From Flavobacteriales bacterium (GTDB lineage: Bacteria > Bacteroidota > Bacteroidia > NS11-12g > UBA9320): a stretch of 64,000 bases of DNA. The stretch spans positions 558,001-622,000 of the forward strand of contig JACJZU010000001.1 of the NCBI GenBank assembly GCA_020635435.1, in the 5' to 3' direction. Under the pieces are notes generated by a model. The model made no database searches. It had not been told where the DNA came from and saw only the letters and a list, made by a program, of their open reading frames with translations. Below, in pieces: positions 28,052-39,401 of the stretch (the first letter of the stretch is position 1; each line of letters starts with the position of its first letter). The translations under genes and the position numbers were made by a program.

Positions 28052-29980
28052 ATGCTGTTAACCCTTGGATCCATATCGTCCCAAGCCCATTTCAAAGCCT
28101 ATGTGCGAACCCAGAACGGCGCCACCATTGCCACCGAGCTGTTCAAGAATTTTGTAGTTATCCAGAACACCAACAACGACGGGTTCATACTCATGTCGGC
28201 CGTGGTTAAATCCAATGGAACCCGCGAGTACTGGCAGATACGGCTCATTGCTACCGACCTTCAAGGAAACATTCAAAACTGGAGTTACGATTATGGGCTC
28301 CTGGAAGCAACTTTCCCGATCTCCACCACTCCTTTTGCCATTACCACTAATCTGAATAATACCGGGTATGTGATCTGCGGGGCCTGGCAACCCTCCACCA
28401 ATACCTCCCTGAGGCATGAGGGACTGCAGCACCCTTTCTACATGGAAATCGACACCCTGGGCAATGTTACCAAAACACATCGGGGTACCATCAACAACGG
28501 AACCATGGGCTTTGTGCCGCTTTCTATTTGCAAAGGCGTCAACGAGTATCTGGTGGCCGGGGTACAATCCGACGATTTCGAATGTGTTTCCTGCGGACGA
28601 AAAATGGGCCGGGTGGCCAAACTCGATACAAGCTTTGCTGAAACAAGTTGCATGACCCTGAGCTCGAACTATACCATTGTGCCGACTGTGCCACCGCTGC
28701 ACGGATCGGATTCTTATTTTGATGCTTTGGGGAAGATCAAGAAAGTTCCGGGCGTGAATCAGTTCATTATTTCGGGCAGTGTGACCGAGAATATCAGCGA
28801 CGACCCCACGTGCACGGCTTATGGGTCGGTGGGTATATCGGCCGGGTATATTGCACGAATCGATTCGGCGTTGAATATTGTTTGGGAAAAGAAGTTTAAG
28901 CAGAATTCAACATCCCCAATCCATTTTACAGTGCCCGACTTTGCAATTGATACCGCTACGGAGAATATTTATCTTGCCGTCCAATGGATAATCGATGATG
29001 CGGCTAATGGCATCCCACTTCATTTCGCTCGAATAAACAGCTCGAATGGTGCAATTCAAAAAGAATCATTCTTTGACGCAGGACTACATTTACCAAGTAA
29101 TTACACGACGAATATTTATTTCGACAACAACTATGTATACGCATGCGGCTTTGCGAATGATACCATGAACGCAAGTCCGGAGAGAAATCATCTTCTACCG
29201 CACATCATTATTTTAGAAAAGGACAATCCGGATTCGATTGTCAAAGCGTTCTACCTTCATGCCAACAATGGGGGGTATCCATCTTTGCTTGAAATGGATG
29301 GTTATCTGGGTCACAGGTACATAAACACCAATACAAATTTTGAGGACATCGTTGTTTTTAATAAGACAGTTTCACCAACTTGTAATCAAACCCAAAAATC
29401 CGATCTGACATATAGTCCGGTTATATATGCAGGAAGTAGCTGGGTATATTGTGATAGTATGGATTTGGCATGCATAGCACCGCATAATTCCGGGCCATTG
29501 GTATACCGCGACACGTTTACACATTCTACTTATCCGCAATACTTCCCTTCCTTATATTATGCCATTGATAGCGCAGCATGCTATTATAATGAAATAGAAT
29601 TCGACACACTACCAACACCTTATTCCGGATATTCAATTACCACCTTGACCAGCTACATACACTGGTATTCATCTGTTGATTCACCGTATATTGATTCTAC
29701 GATATACAATACACTTGGATTCAGCTGCGATTCCACTCTGAGCGGGCATGAACCGGATGCGGAACTTATACACTTAAATTCCAACGTAGCAAACACAACA
29801 CAAATTCCAACCATTATTTCCTGCTCGATTTATGATGTGATGGGCCGGTTTATATTCCGAGCAGAACCCACCGAATTGAAAAAATCAATAATATGGAAAC
29901 TCTTACCAAACGGAGTTTATATTATTCATTTTGAAAGCGATGAAGGTACTGTCATGGTAAGAAAGTGGAGTCATGAATAG
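28052..29980 (+). CDS. Array protein A, copy 2 (T9SS type A sorting domain)
   Basis: A 642-aa paralogue, intact. The first ~280 residues are the same as in copy 1; divergence begins just after WEKKFKQN. The variable half is closest to copy 1 (VPDFAIDTATENIYLAVQWI against VPDFAIDSEEGSVYLAVQWI; YTTNIYFDNNYVYACGFAND). The sorting domain (SCSIYDVMGRFIFRAEPTEL, LPNGVYIIHFESD, RKWSHE) is recognisable but altered. As in copy 1, no start codon supplies a full signal peptide in the current repeat phase. Confidence 0.78.
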   Translation: MLLTLGSISSQAHFKAYVRTQNGATIATELFKNFVVIQNTNNDGFILMSAVVKSNGTREYWQIRLIATDLQGNIQNWSYDYGLLEATFPISTTPFAITTNLNNTGYVICGAWQPSTNTSLRHEGLQHPFYMEIDTLGNVTKTHRGTINNGTMGFVPLSICKGVNEYLVAGVQSDDFECVSCGRKMGRVAKLDTSFAETSCMTLSSNYTIVPTVPPLHGSDSYFDALGKIKKVPGVNQFIISGSVTENISDDPTCTAYGSVGISAGYIARIDSALNIVWEKKFKQNSTSPIHFTVPDFAIDTATENIYLAVQWIIDDAANGIPLHFARINSSNGAIQKESFFDAGLHLPSNYTTNIYFDNNYVYACGFANDTMNASPERNHLLPHIIILEKDNPDSIVKAFYLHANNGGYPSLLEMDGYLGHRYINTNTNFEDIVVFNKTVSPTCNQTQKSDLTYSPVIYAGSSWVYCDSMDLACIAPHNSGPLVYRDTFTHSTYPQYFPSLYYAIDSAACYYNEIEFDTLPTPYSGYSITTLTSYIHWYSSVDSPYIDSTIYNTLGFSCDSTLSGHEPDAELIHLNSNVANTTQIPTIISCSIYDVMGRFIFRAEPTELKKSIIWKLLPNGVYIIHFESDEGTVMVRKWSHE

Positions 29981-32900
29981 GTACGCTCTTTTTCTGTTAA
30001 CTTGCTTGACACAGGTTGGTTTAACTTTTTCCCAGATCGATAATGCGCATGTTACGGTAGATGTTATGGGTAAAGGTAAATATTTACTTAGGGCCTACGA
30101 CACATACTCATCCACGGATTATTCACTTAATGACCCTAAAGTGGACTTCTACATCGGAAATCCAAATCAGCAAGATCATCTTTATGAGGTAAACCCGGAT
30201 TTATTGACCATAGACACCATTGTAAAAGATCAATTAAATCCACTGTATTTAAGGCTATTTGCACAAGTCAAAATTGATGTCACCGATCCTCCTTTTTCGG
30301 GTCTGGACACTGCTTCCGAGTTGTATGTGTTTTGTAGAATCAATGACCGTAGCATTCCACCCATCACCAAGACTTATTCAACCTATTATTGCTATTGGTA
30401 TCGAGATGTCGTAAATTTATATCCGGCGATTATTTATCAAAAAGCACTTCAAAACAATAGATTTGACAATAATCATGGACCGTTTCTCGACACCATCTCT
30501 ATCGGGGTAACCCGCGACATTGCCATGTTCAGCCCTGGTGTGTATGACACCGACGATGACAGCCTTGCCATCTTCTACGACATACCCACACATTCTTTTT
30601 TAAAATCGCGAAATCTCCTGTTCGGAACTGAAAATGGAAATCCGTTCAAAAAAGAAACTTTAGCTGACCCAAGATGGAATTCGGGTTACTCGGAAAAGTA
30701 CCCTACCAAGCTCTTTTGCCCTCGGGGCCCCTCTAAATGCGACCCACTGCGCTTTACATACCCGCAAACCGGTATGTACACCTTCCCCGAAACCGGAAAC
30801 TCCTTCGTTTCCTTTCAAGATTACAAAAAGGACGATTTTTTATATTTCCCATACTGCTTCCGGATCGTTGAGTATAAGAGAAACAATAAAAATGAATGGG
30901 TCCGTATAGGCGAGTATTTTAAATGGCAACTCTTCCATCTCCAAGCCGGGTTCAATCATGAATTAGGTAATTCGTATCTGAATCGCGCCTCGCGCTTTTC
31001 CAACGTACCGAACTCCGTCCATCTTTTCAACGGAGATTCCTTGCATAAAGTAATTCACACCACAGACGCCTCACTAAGCGGCTATGGCTATAGATACTTC
31101 AACCAATTGTGCTGGAATCGAATTCTTGACAACAGTTCCATCCGCGTTGTTGACAGCACCGAAAGCAACAAATCCCTTGAACTCAAATGGCTTCCTACTC
31201 CACAACAAGCCCGTTCACAACCCCATTTACTTACCTTATATGTAAGGTCCGACTCGGTAATAGGATATTCCAGTCATCCCGTATTCAGATTCAACAGCTT
31301 GTCCGGCCAAATCAATTCCCACACCATTCAATTCTTCGTCCACCCCCGCCCCTCGGTACCCATCGTGCCCGATAGCATCCTGTGTAACCGCATTCACCTC
31401 TCGGCTCCTCATTTCTCCACGCCCGGAACCTGGTCCTTCACCTGGAACCTGCGCAGCCGTTCGGGCCAGCTGCTCGACTCCAAACAAGGCGAACAGGTCG
31501 TGCTGCTTGCCCCCTATTCCGACACCTTCGTCGTGGAACGCATCGCCCGAAATCCACTCTTCGAGTTCCCCCATTTTGCCGATACTACCCTCTTTATGCA
31601 AGCCGGGTTCCGCGTTGAGATCCCCCGGGATACCAATCTGTGCCAAAACCAATGCCTGCGCATCATTCCCCATTCCGATTCGGCAAGTACCCGATTCCAA
31701 TGGGACAACGGTTCAGTCATACAAACCGTAGATACCTTTTCCACCTGCAAACCCGGACTCCTGGTTCTATATAGCTATACCCCGGCCGGTTGTGCCGATA
31801 TCGACTCCATTTCCATCCACAAACTCGATACGCTCCCCTTCAGCATCGGAAACGATACCACCCTTTGTCCATACACCTCCCTGCAGCTCAAACTACCCGA
31901 TAGTCTGAGTCGTTTGCCCTTCCAATGGCACGACGGGAACCAAACAGACAGTGTCCGCGATCTGGCGACTCCTTTCCATGCATCCGTACAACTTACTGCA
32001 CCCAATGGCTGCATCTCCTCAGCGGCATTGTCCGCCCATGCCCGGCCCCTGACCGACACGGCCTTCCAACTGATGGATCCACCCTGTTTGAACGAGCGGG
32101 TTCGCCTGGCCTTCCGGCATACGGCAACCGATTCGGTGCAGTCCCTGCTTTGGAACCATTCAAACACATCCCAAGCCGGCGATACGGCCCGTGTGCTGCT
32201 CGATCGAACCAAAGCGATCAGCCTACAGATCCGGTTTACCGCTCTGGGGCTAAGCTGCTCCCATACCCTCACCGATACACTCAGGCCTCTGCCCCTGCCG
32301 CAGATCGCCTTCAACATCAACGACACCCTCTGTTCGGCAGATCTGCCTCAAACACTTCAGCTCACCGGACAGTTTCAAACCATTCAATGGTTCAACAACC
32401 TCGACCGGATCTCAGAACCCGAGAGCTATGACCCTGCCTTGCGCTTTCACGGTCCTTTGTACGCGGGGCTGTGGTGAGCGATTCCAACCGATGCCGGGCC
32501 AGTGATTCCCTGCAGATCTTCATCGAACGCGCCGATTCCATATCCGGTCAACTGCCCGGGGTTCTGTGCTGGAATACCGAACATCTGGATCTGAGTGCCG
32601 TTCAAAACCGATTCAACGACCTCAGCTGGACGCACTCCGGAGCCGGTTCCTTCGTTTTCTCCGGCAATCCACCCCGATACATCCCACACCCATCCGATCG
32701 CGGCTTAGCGATCCATTTCCGGCACTGGGGAGTTCGGCCGCTTATTGCCCGGCTCCTGAACGCAGCTTCCATGCAGTTCCCGGCCGATCCTCAAGTGAAC
32801 ATCTACCCCGGTGACACCAGCGCCTGTCCGCCCTTGGATCTGACCTTCCAACTCTCCCCCGATCCCTCTACAAACCGCATCTGGTCCATCAATGGGTCGG

Positions 32901-33522
32901 AGGTTTCCAGCAGCGCCTCCTTCAAGCGAAGCTTTGGCAGCGGTACCTACCGCATACAATGCATCTGGAACGATGGCACCTGCATCGATACCACGGCTGC
33001 GCGCCGGGTCTTTGATATCCCGAGCCGATCGTATCGGCACTCACCCTGCAAAGCAATGGAAACGGGGCCTTCAGCTTCGGCTACAACGCCAATTTCAGGC
33101 CCATCACCCGGAAATGGTGGGTATCCGGATCTCAGGCCGATACCGCACCGATCCTCAAGCACCTGTTCGACGGCAAAACCCAACTGCGCGTGCAACTCGA
33201 GCTCACCGATTCCAACGGATGCGTGGTCGTGGCCGATTCCCTGTTCGACCTCAACCCCGAACCCTTCTTCTTCATCCCCAACGCCTTCTCCCCCAACGGA
33301 GATGCCTTAAACGATGTTTTTGGTCCTTTCGGTTTTGGATACGATTGGGAAATTTCCATTTACAGCGGAACCGGACAACTGCTTTACAAAGGTCTGAACA
33401 GCCCCTGGAACGGTAAAACGAAGGGAGAAGATTGCCCTGCGGATGTGTATTTCTATCATATACGATTCTGGAATGCCACAAGCAGTGAATCGGTCAAAGG
33501 GATGTTGCATTTGATGCGCTAA
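29973..33522 (+). pseudogene. Array gene B, copy 2: frameshifted
   Basis: Starts at ATGAATAGG overlapping the A stop, with signal peptide MNRYALFLLTCLTQVGLTFSQ and a divergent N-terminal region. The frame is intact for ~826 codons, then breaks in the otherwise conserved 3' half. Compared with copy 1 there is a 1-nt loss near 32456 (TCCTTTTG to TCCTTTG, leading to a TGA at 32475), a 1-nt loss near 32721 (CCGGGCAC to CCGGCAC), a 2-nt loss near 32773 (CATGTGCAG to CATGCAG) and a 2-nt loss near 33013 (TTTGTATATC to TTTGATATC). The indels sum to -6, so the type B sorting domain at the end returns to the original frame. The result is either real decay or uncorrected sequencing/assembly error; copies 1, 4 and 5 are clean at all four sites. 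Confidence 0.8.
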
Positions 33523-33629
33523 GGGGCGGGATGCTTCATAGGGCTTACTCGGAGGTATTTGTCATAATTTCAACTGTTCGATTCTGCCCTCTTGAACATT
33601 TCCGCGCCTTTGTGTAAATTCGTTACACT
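33523..33629 (+). promoter_or_regulatory. Conserved cassette leader, copy 3
   Basis: Same as copy 1 except the last bases (TTCGTTACACTATG for TTCGATTCACTATG). Confidence 0.55.
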
Positions 33630-33639
33630 ATGAAAACTC

Positions 33640-33679
33640 ATTCCAACGCTCCAACATTCCAACGCTCCAACGCTCCAAC
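33640..33679 (+). repeat. 8-bp minisatellite, copy 3: 5 units
   Basis: ATTCCAAC, GCTCCAAC, ATTCCAAC, GCTCCAAC, GCTCCAAC: the shortest tract, with the two unit types interleaved. Five is 2 modulo 3, again out of frame with A. Confidence 0.95.
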
Positions 33680-33726
33680 GCTCTGTTAAGCGGCTGCGCG
33701 ATTCGGGTATCAAAACCCTGTTTTTC

Positions 33727-35630
33727 ATGCTGTTAACCCTTGGATCCATATCGTCCCAAGCCCATTTCAAAGCCTATGTGCGAACCCAGAACGGCGCCAC
33801 CATTGCCACCGAGCTGTTCAAGAATTTTGTAGTTATCCAGAACACCAACAACGACGGGTTCATACTCATGTCGGCCGTGGTTAAATCCAATGGAACCCGC
33901 GAGTACTGGCAGATACGGCTCATTGCTACCGACCTTCAAGGAAACATTCAAAACTGGAGTTACGATTATGGGCTCCTGGAAGCAACTTTCCCCGATCTCC
34001 ACCACTCCTTTTGCCATTACCACTAATCTGAATAATACCGGGTATGTGATCTGCGGGGCCTGGCAACCCTCCACCAATACCTCCCTGAGGCATGAGGGAC
34101 TGCAGCACCCTTTCTACATGGAAATCGACACCCTGGGCAATGTTACCAAAACACATCGGGGTACCATCAACAACGGAACCATGGGCTTTGTGCCGCTTTC
34201 TATTTGCAAAGGCGTCAACGAGTATCTGGTGGCCGGGGTACAATCCGACGATTTCGAATGTGTTTCCTGCGGACGAAAAATGGGCCGGGTGGCCAAACTC
34301 GATACAAGCTTTGCTGAAACAAGTTGCATGACCCTGAGCTCGAACTATACCATTGTGCCGACTGTGCCACCGCTGCACGGATCGGATTCTTATTTTGATG
34401 CTTTGGGGAAGATCAAGAAAGTTCCGGGCGTGAATCAGTTCATTATTTCGGGCAGTGTGACCGAGAATATCAGTGATAGCATTCCTTGCCTGGCAAACGG
34501 TGCTGTAGGTATATCAGCCGGATATATAGCCCGCATTGATTCGGCTCTTAATGTCGTTTGGGAGAAGAAGTTTAAAAAGAATAATGGCGGCATTCCTGAA
34601 CATTTCACAGTTCCAGATTTCGCCATTGATACTTCACAATCAACAGTATTTGCAGCTACAAACTGGATAACTTCGATTGGAGGGGGAGCCCATCCTGTTC
34701 ATTTGTCAGAAATTGATCTTTCAAATGGGAACATCATCTCAGAATTATACCCAGATGGTTCACACCTGCCTTCAACTTACGTGACGAACATCCATGTTGA
34801 TGAAAACTTTGTATACGCCTCCGGAATAGGTTATGGTTCTAATATCGATGAAATGTGGCCGGTTCTGACAGTATTGAAAAAAAGTACTTTGGACACCGTA
34901 TTTCGGTATTTTTATCTCCAAGCAAACAACAACGGTTATGCATCACTGGTAGATTTAAATTGTTATCTCGGTCCCAGTTATTTGCAAACCAATTCTACAT
35001 CTGAGGACGTGGTTATCTTGGATGGATGCTCGAATACGAAGCTTCCTCACAACAACAGGTTGTTCAGTCCGGTTTGCTATGTCCCTAGTAGTTGGGTATA
35101 TATTGATTCGATGGACCTTGCTTGTACAGTACCGCAAAAATCCGGCCCCTTGGTTTATCGAGATACTTTTACACATTCTACTTATCCCCAATATTACCCA
35201 TCCTCTATTACGCAATCGACACAGCGGCTTGTTACTACACAGATACCACACTTGAACATATTGTTGAATTCTATTCCGGCACTTCCGTTTCAACTTTAAA
35301 TGGGTATTTACACTCATATTCAACAGTTGATTCTCCTTACATCGATTCTACCATCTATAACGCTCTTGGTTTCACCTGCGATTCTACATTGAGCGGTTAC
35401 GAACCGGCATCAGAAATGTTTCCGATCCATTCAATTTCGGAAGAAGTTGTGCTTCCTATTCACATAACATCCTGTTCTGTACACGACCTCTTAGGCAAAC
35501 TGCTCTTTCGTTCTGTACCCTCCGAATTGAGGAAATCTGCCAAATGGCACGGCCTGCCTCCTGGGTATACATCATCCAATTTGAGGGTGACGCGGGCACA
35601 TTGATGGTTAAAAAGTGGGTCCATGAATAA
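33727..35630 (+). pseudogene. Array gene A, copy 3: frameshifted
   Basis: Begins MLLTLGSISSQAHFKAY like the others. Relative to intact copies it has an extra C near 33990 (TTTCCCCGATC for TTTCCCGATC), a 1-nt loss near 35205 (CCATCCTCTATTAC for CCATCCCTGTATTAC) and a 1-nt loss near 35565 (CCTGGGTAT for CCCGGGGTAT); the net -1 leaves the region unreadable in one frame. The end still spells KWVHE and overlaps B by 8 nt (ATGAATAA). Divergence from copy 1 starts earlier than in the other copies, at ENISDSIPCLANG. The variable part (DEMWPVLTVLKKSTLDT, EPASEMFPIHSISEEVVLP) is closest to copies 4 and 5. Confidence 0.82.
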
Positions 35631-38600
35631 GGCAATTTTAAGCATTGTCTTATTCCTGAGTTACTTGAATACTGCACTGGCTCAACTAGACAATGCGCAC
35701 GTTTCCGTAGATGTTTTGGGCAAAGGACGCTATTTGATTCGCGCCTATAATGTTTACAAACTCAATACCCCCACCCAGGTGGGCGGAGAATTGATTTCTA
35801 TGTGGGGAATCCTAATCAGAAACTCCTATATGAGATAAAACCAGATTCGCTCTTAAATCCAAAACTGGATGTCGACCCTGTTGATCCATTGCGTCAACCT
35901 AGAATGTTACTTGCTCAAGTTGAGATTGATGTATCCGACTCTCAATTTATTGGGTTAGACACTGCCTCGGTGTTACATTTTTACTTTAGATTCAACGATC
36001 CGAACCTACAGGCCCTATATTATACATTATGCACTTATGATGCGGACACCTACCGCCCCAATTCCAACTTGTATCCGGCAATCGTTTACCAAAAAAAACT
36101 TCAGGACAACAGCTTTGACTCAAACAAAGGGCCCAATTTGGACACCATATCCCTGGGAGCCACCCGCGACATCGCCATGTTCAGTCCTGGAGTGTACGAC
36201 ACCGATGACGATAGCTTAGCTGTATTCTACGACATTCCGACGCATTCCTTTAGTAAGGCACGGAACTATCCCTTCGGCAGTAAGCCTGGTTTCTCTCCTT
36301 TCGCCATTAGTTACCTAATCGAACCTGAATGGGTTTCAGGTTATTCAACAAATTACCCCATCAAACTATACTGCCCGGCAGGGATCTCCAGATGCCAACC
36401 GCTCCGCCACACGTACCCTCAAACTGGAATGTACTCCTTCCTGAAACGGGCAACACCTTTGTAACTTTTCAGGATTACAAAAACGATGACCCTGAACTTT
36501 TCCTTTACTGCTTTCGGGTTGTTGAATACAAAAAAAACAAACAGAAGCAATGGATACCCATTGGAGAATATTTCAAATGGTACCTCTTTTGGCTGGATCA
36601 CGGCTGGCCTTATCGCCTCGGCAACTCATATCTCAATTGCGCCTCCCGTTTTTCGAATGTGCCCAAATCGGTACATCTCTTTTCAGGAGACTCCCTGCAC
36701 AAGGTATTTCACACGACCGAAGCTTCGCATGCCAATCTCGGCTCGAAATACTTCAACCAATTGCGCTGGAACCGCGTATTTGATAACAGCACCATCCGAG
36801 TTGTTGACAGCACCAAAAGCAACAAATCACTCGAGCTCAAATGGGTGCCTACTCCGCAACAGGCCCGTTCTCAACCCCATTTACTTACCTTATACGTACA
36901 GTCCGACTCGCTCATAGGACATTCCAATTTCAGATTCAACAGCTTGTCCGGCCAAATCAATTCCCACACCATTCAATTCTTCGTCCACCCCCGCCCCTCG
37001 GTACCCATCGTGCCCGACAGCATCCTGTGCAACCGCATTCACCTCTCGGCGCCTCATTTCTCCACGCCCGGAACCTGGTCCTTCACCTGGAACCTGCGCA
37101 GCCGTTCGGGCCAGCTGCTCGACTCCAAACAAGGCGAACAGGTCGTGCTGCTTGCCCCCTATTCCGACACCTTCGTCGTGGAACGCATCGCCCGAAATCC
37201 ACTCTTTGAGTTCCCCCATTTTACCGATACTACCCTCTATATGCAGGCCGGTTTCCGCGTTGAGATACCCCGGGACACCAATCTGTGCCAAAACCAATGC
37301 CTGCAGATCATTCCCCATTCCGATTCGGCCCACACCCGATTCCAATGGGACAACGGTTCGGTCATTCAAACCGTAGATACCCTATCCACCTGCAAACCCG
37401 GACTCCTGGTGCTCTACAGCTATACCCCGGCCGGTTGCGCCGATATCGACTCCATTGCCATCCACAAACTCGATACGCTCCCCTTCAGCATCGGAAACGA
37501 TACCACCCTGTGCCCATACACCTCCCTGCAGCTCAAACTGCCCGCTAGTCTGAGTCGTTTGCCCTTCCAATGGCACGACGGGAACCAAACAGACAGTGTC
37601 CGCGATCTGGTGGCTCCTTTCCATGCATCCGTACAACTTACTGCACCCAATGGCTGCATCTCCTCAGCGGCATTGTCCGCCCATGCCCGGCCCCTGACCG
37701 ACACGGCCTTCCAACTGATGGATCCACCCTGTTTGAACGAGCGGGTTCGCCTGGCCTTCCGGCATACGGCAACCGATTCGGTGCAGTCCCTGCTTTGGAA
37801 CCATTCAAACACATCCCAAGCCGGCGATACGGCCCGTGTGCTGCTCGATCGAACCAAAGCGATCAGCCTACAGATCCGGTTTACCGCTCTGGGACTAAGC
37901 TGCTCCCATACCCTCACCGATACACTCAGGCCTCTGCCCCTGCCGCAGATCACCTTCAACATCAACGACACACTCTGTTCGGCAGATCTGCCTCAAACAC
38001 TTCAGCTCACCGGACAGTTTCAAACCATTCAATGGTTCAACAACCTCGACCGGATCTCAGAACCCGAGAGCTATGACCCTGCCTTGCGCTTTCACGGTCC
38101 TTTTGTACGCGGGGCTGTGGTGAGCGATTCCAACCGATGCCGGGCCAGTGATTCCCTGCAGATCTTCATCGAACGCGCCGATTCCATATCCGGTCAACTG
38201 CCCGGGGTTCTGTGCTGGAATACCGAACATCTGGATCTGAGTGCCGTTCAAAACCGATTCAACGACCTCAGCTGGACGCACTCCGGAGCCGGTTCCTTCG
38301 TTTTTCTCCGGCAATCCACCCCGATACATCCCACACCCATCCGATCGCGGCTTAGCGATCCATTTCCGGCACTGGGAGTTCGGCCGCTTATTGCCCGGCT
38401 CCTGAACGCAGCTTCCATGTGCAGTTCCCGGCCGATCCTCAAGCGAACATCTACCCCGGTGACACCAGCGCCTGTCCGCCCTTGGTTCTGACCTTCCAAC
38501 TCTCCCCCCGATCCCTCTACAAACCGCATCTGGTCCATCAATGGGTCGGAGGTTTCCAGCAGCACCTCCTTCAAGCGAAGCTTTTGGCAGCGGTACCTAC

Positions 38601-39173
38601 CGCATACAATGCATCTGGAACGATGGCACCTGCATCGATACCACGGCTGCGCGCCGGGTCTTTAGATATCCCGAGCCGATCGTATCGGCACTCACCCTGC
38701 AAAGCAATGGAAACGGGGCCTTCAGCTTCGGCTACAACGCCAATTTCAGGCCCATCACCCGGAAATGGTGGGTATCCGGATCTCAGGCCGATACCGCACC
38801 GATCCTCAAGCACCTGTTCGACGGCAAAACCCAACTGCGCGTGCAACTCGAGCTCACCGATTCCAACGGATGCGTGGTCGTGGCCGATTCCCTGTTCGAC
38901 CTCAACCCTGAACCCTTCTTCTTCATCCCCAACGCCTTCTCCCCCAACGGCGATGCCTTAAACGATGTTTTTGGTCCTTTCGGTTTTGGATACGATTGGG
39001 AAATTTCCATTTACAGCGGAACCGGACAACTGCTTTACAAAGGTCTGAACAGCCCCTGGAACGGTAAAACGAAGGGAGAAGATTGCCCGACGGATGTGTA
39101 TTTCTATCATATACGATTCTGGAATGCCACAAGCAGTGAATCGGTCAAGGGGATGTTGCATTTGATGCGCTAA
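35623..39173 (+). pseudogene. Array gene B, copy 3: multiply frameshifted
   Basis: Signal peptide MNKAILSIVLFLSYLNTALAQ is intact. Frame breaks occur near 35790 (before FYVGNPNQ), near 36435 (CCTTCCTGAAAC for CCTTCCCCGAAAC), near 38302 (CGTTTTTCTCC, extra T), in 38368-38378 (loss of G in CCGGGCAC and in CTGGGGAG), near 38505 (extra C in CTCCCCCCG) and near 38583 (extra T in GCTTTTGG). The type B sorting domain downstream is intact. Most are single-base changes in short homopolymers. Unlike copy 2, some lie in the copy-specific 5' half, where reads should map uniquely, which favours real decay somewhat. Confidence 0.82.
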
Positions 39174-39280
39174 GGGGCGGGATGCTTCATAGGGCTTACT
39201 CGGAGGTATTTGTCATAATTTCAACTGTTCAATTCTGCCCTCTTGAACATTTCCGCGCCTTTGTGTAAATTCGATTCACT
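39174..39280 (+). promoter_or_regulatory. Conserved cassette leader, copy 4
   Basis: Appears the same as the copy 2 leader over its 107 bp. Confidence 0.55.
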
Positions 39281-39290
39281 ATGAAAACTC

Positions 39291-39354
39291 ATTCCAACAT
39301 TCCAACATTCCAACATTCCAACATTCCAACATTCCAACGCTCCAACGCTCCAAC
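39291..39354 (+). repeat. 8-bp minisatellite, copy 4: 8 units
   Basis: Six ATTCCAAC and two GCTCCAAC, the same length as copy 1. The ATG at 39281 is out of frame with A. Confidence 0.95.
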
Positions 39355-39401
39355 GCTCTGTTAAGCGGCTGCGCGATTCGGGTATCAAAACCCTGTTTTT
39401 C

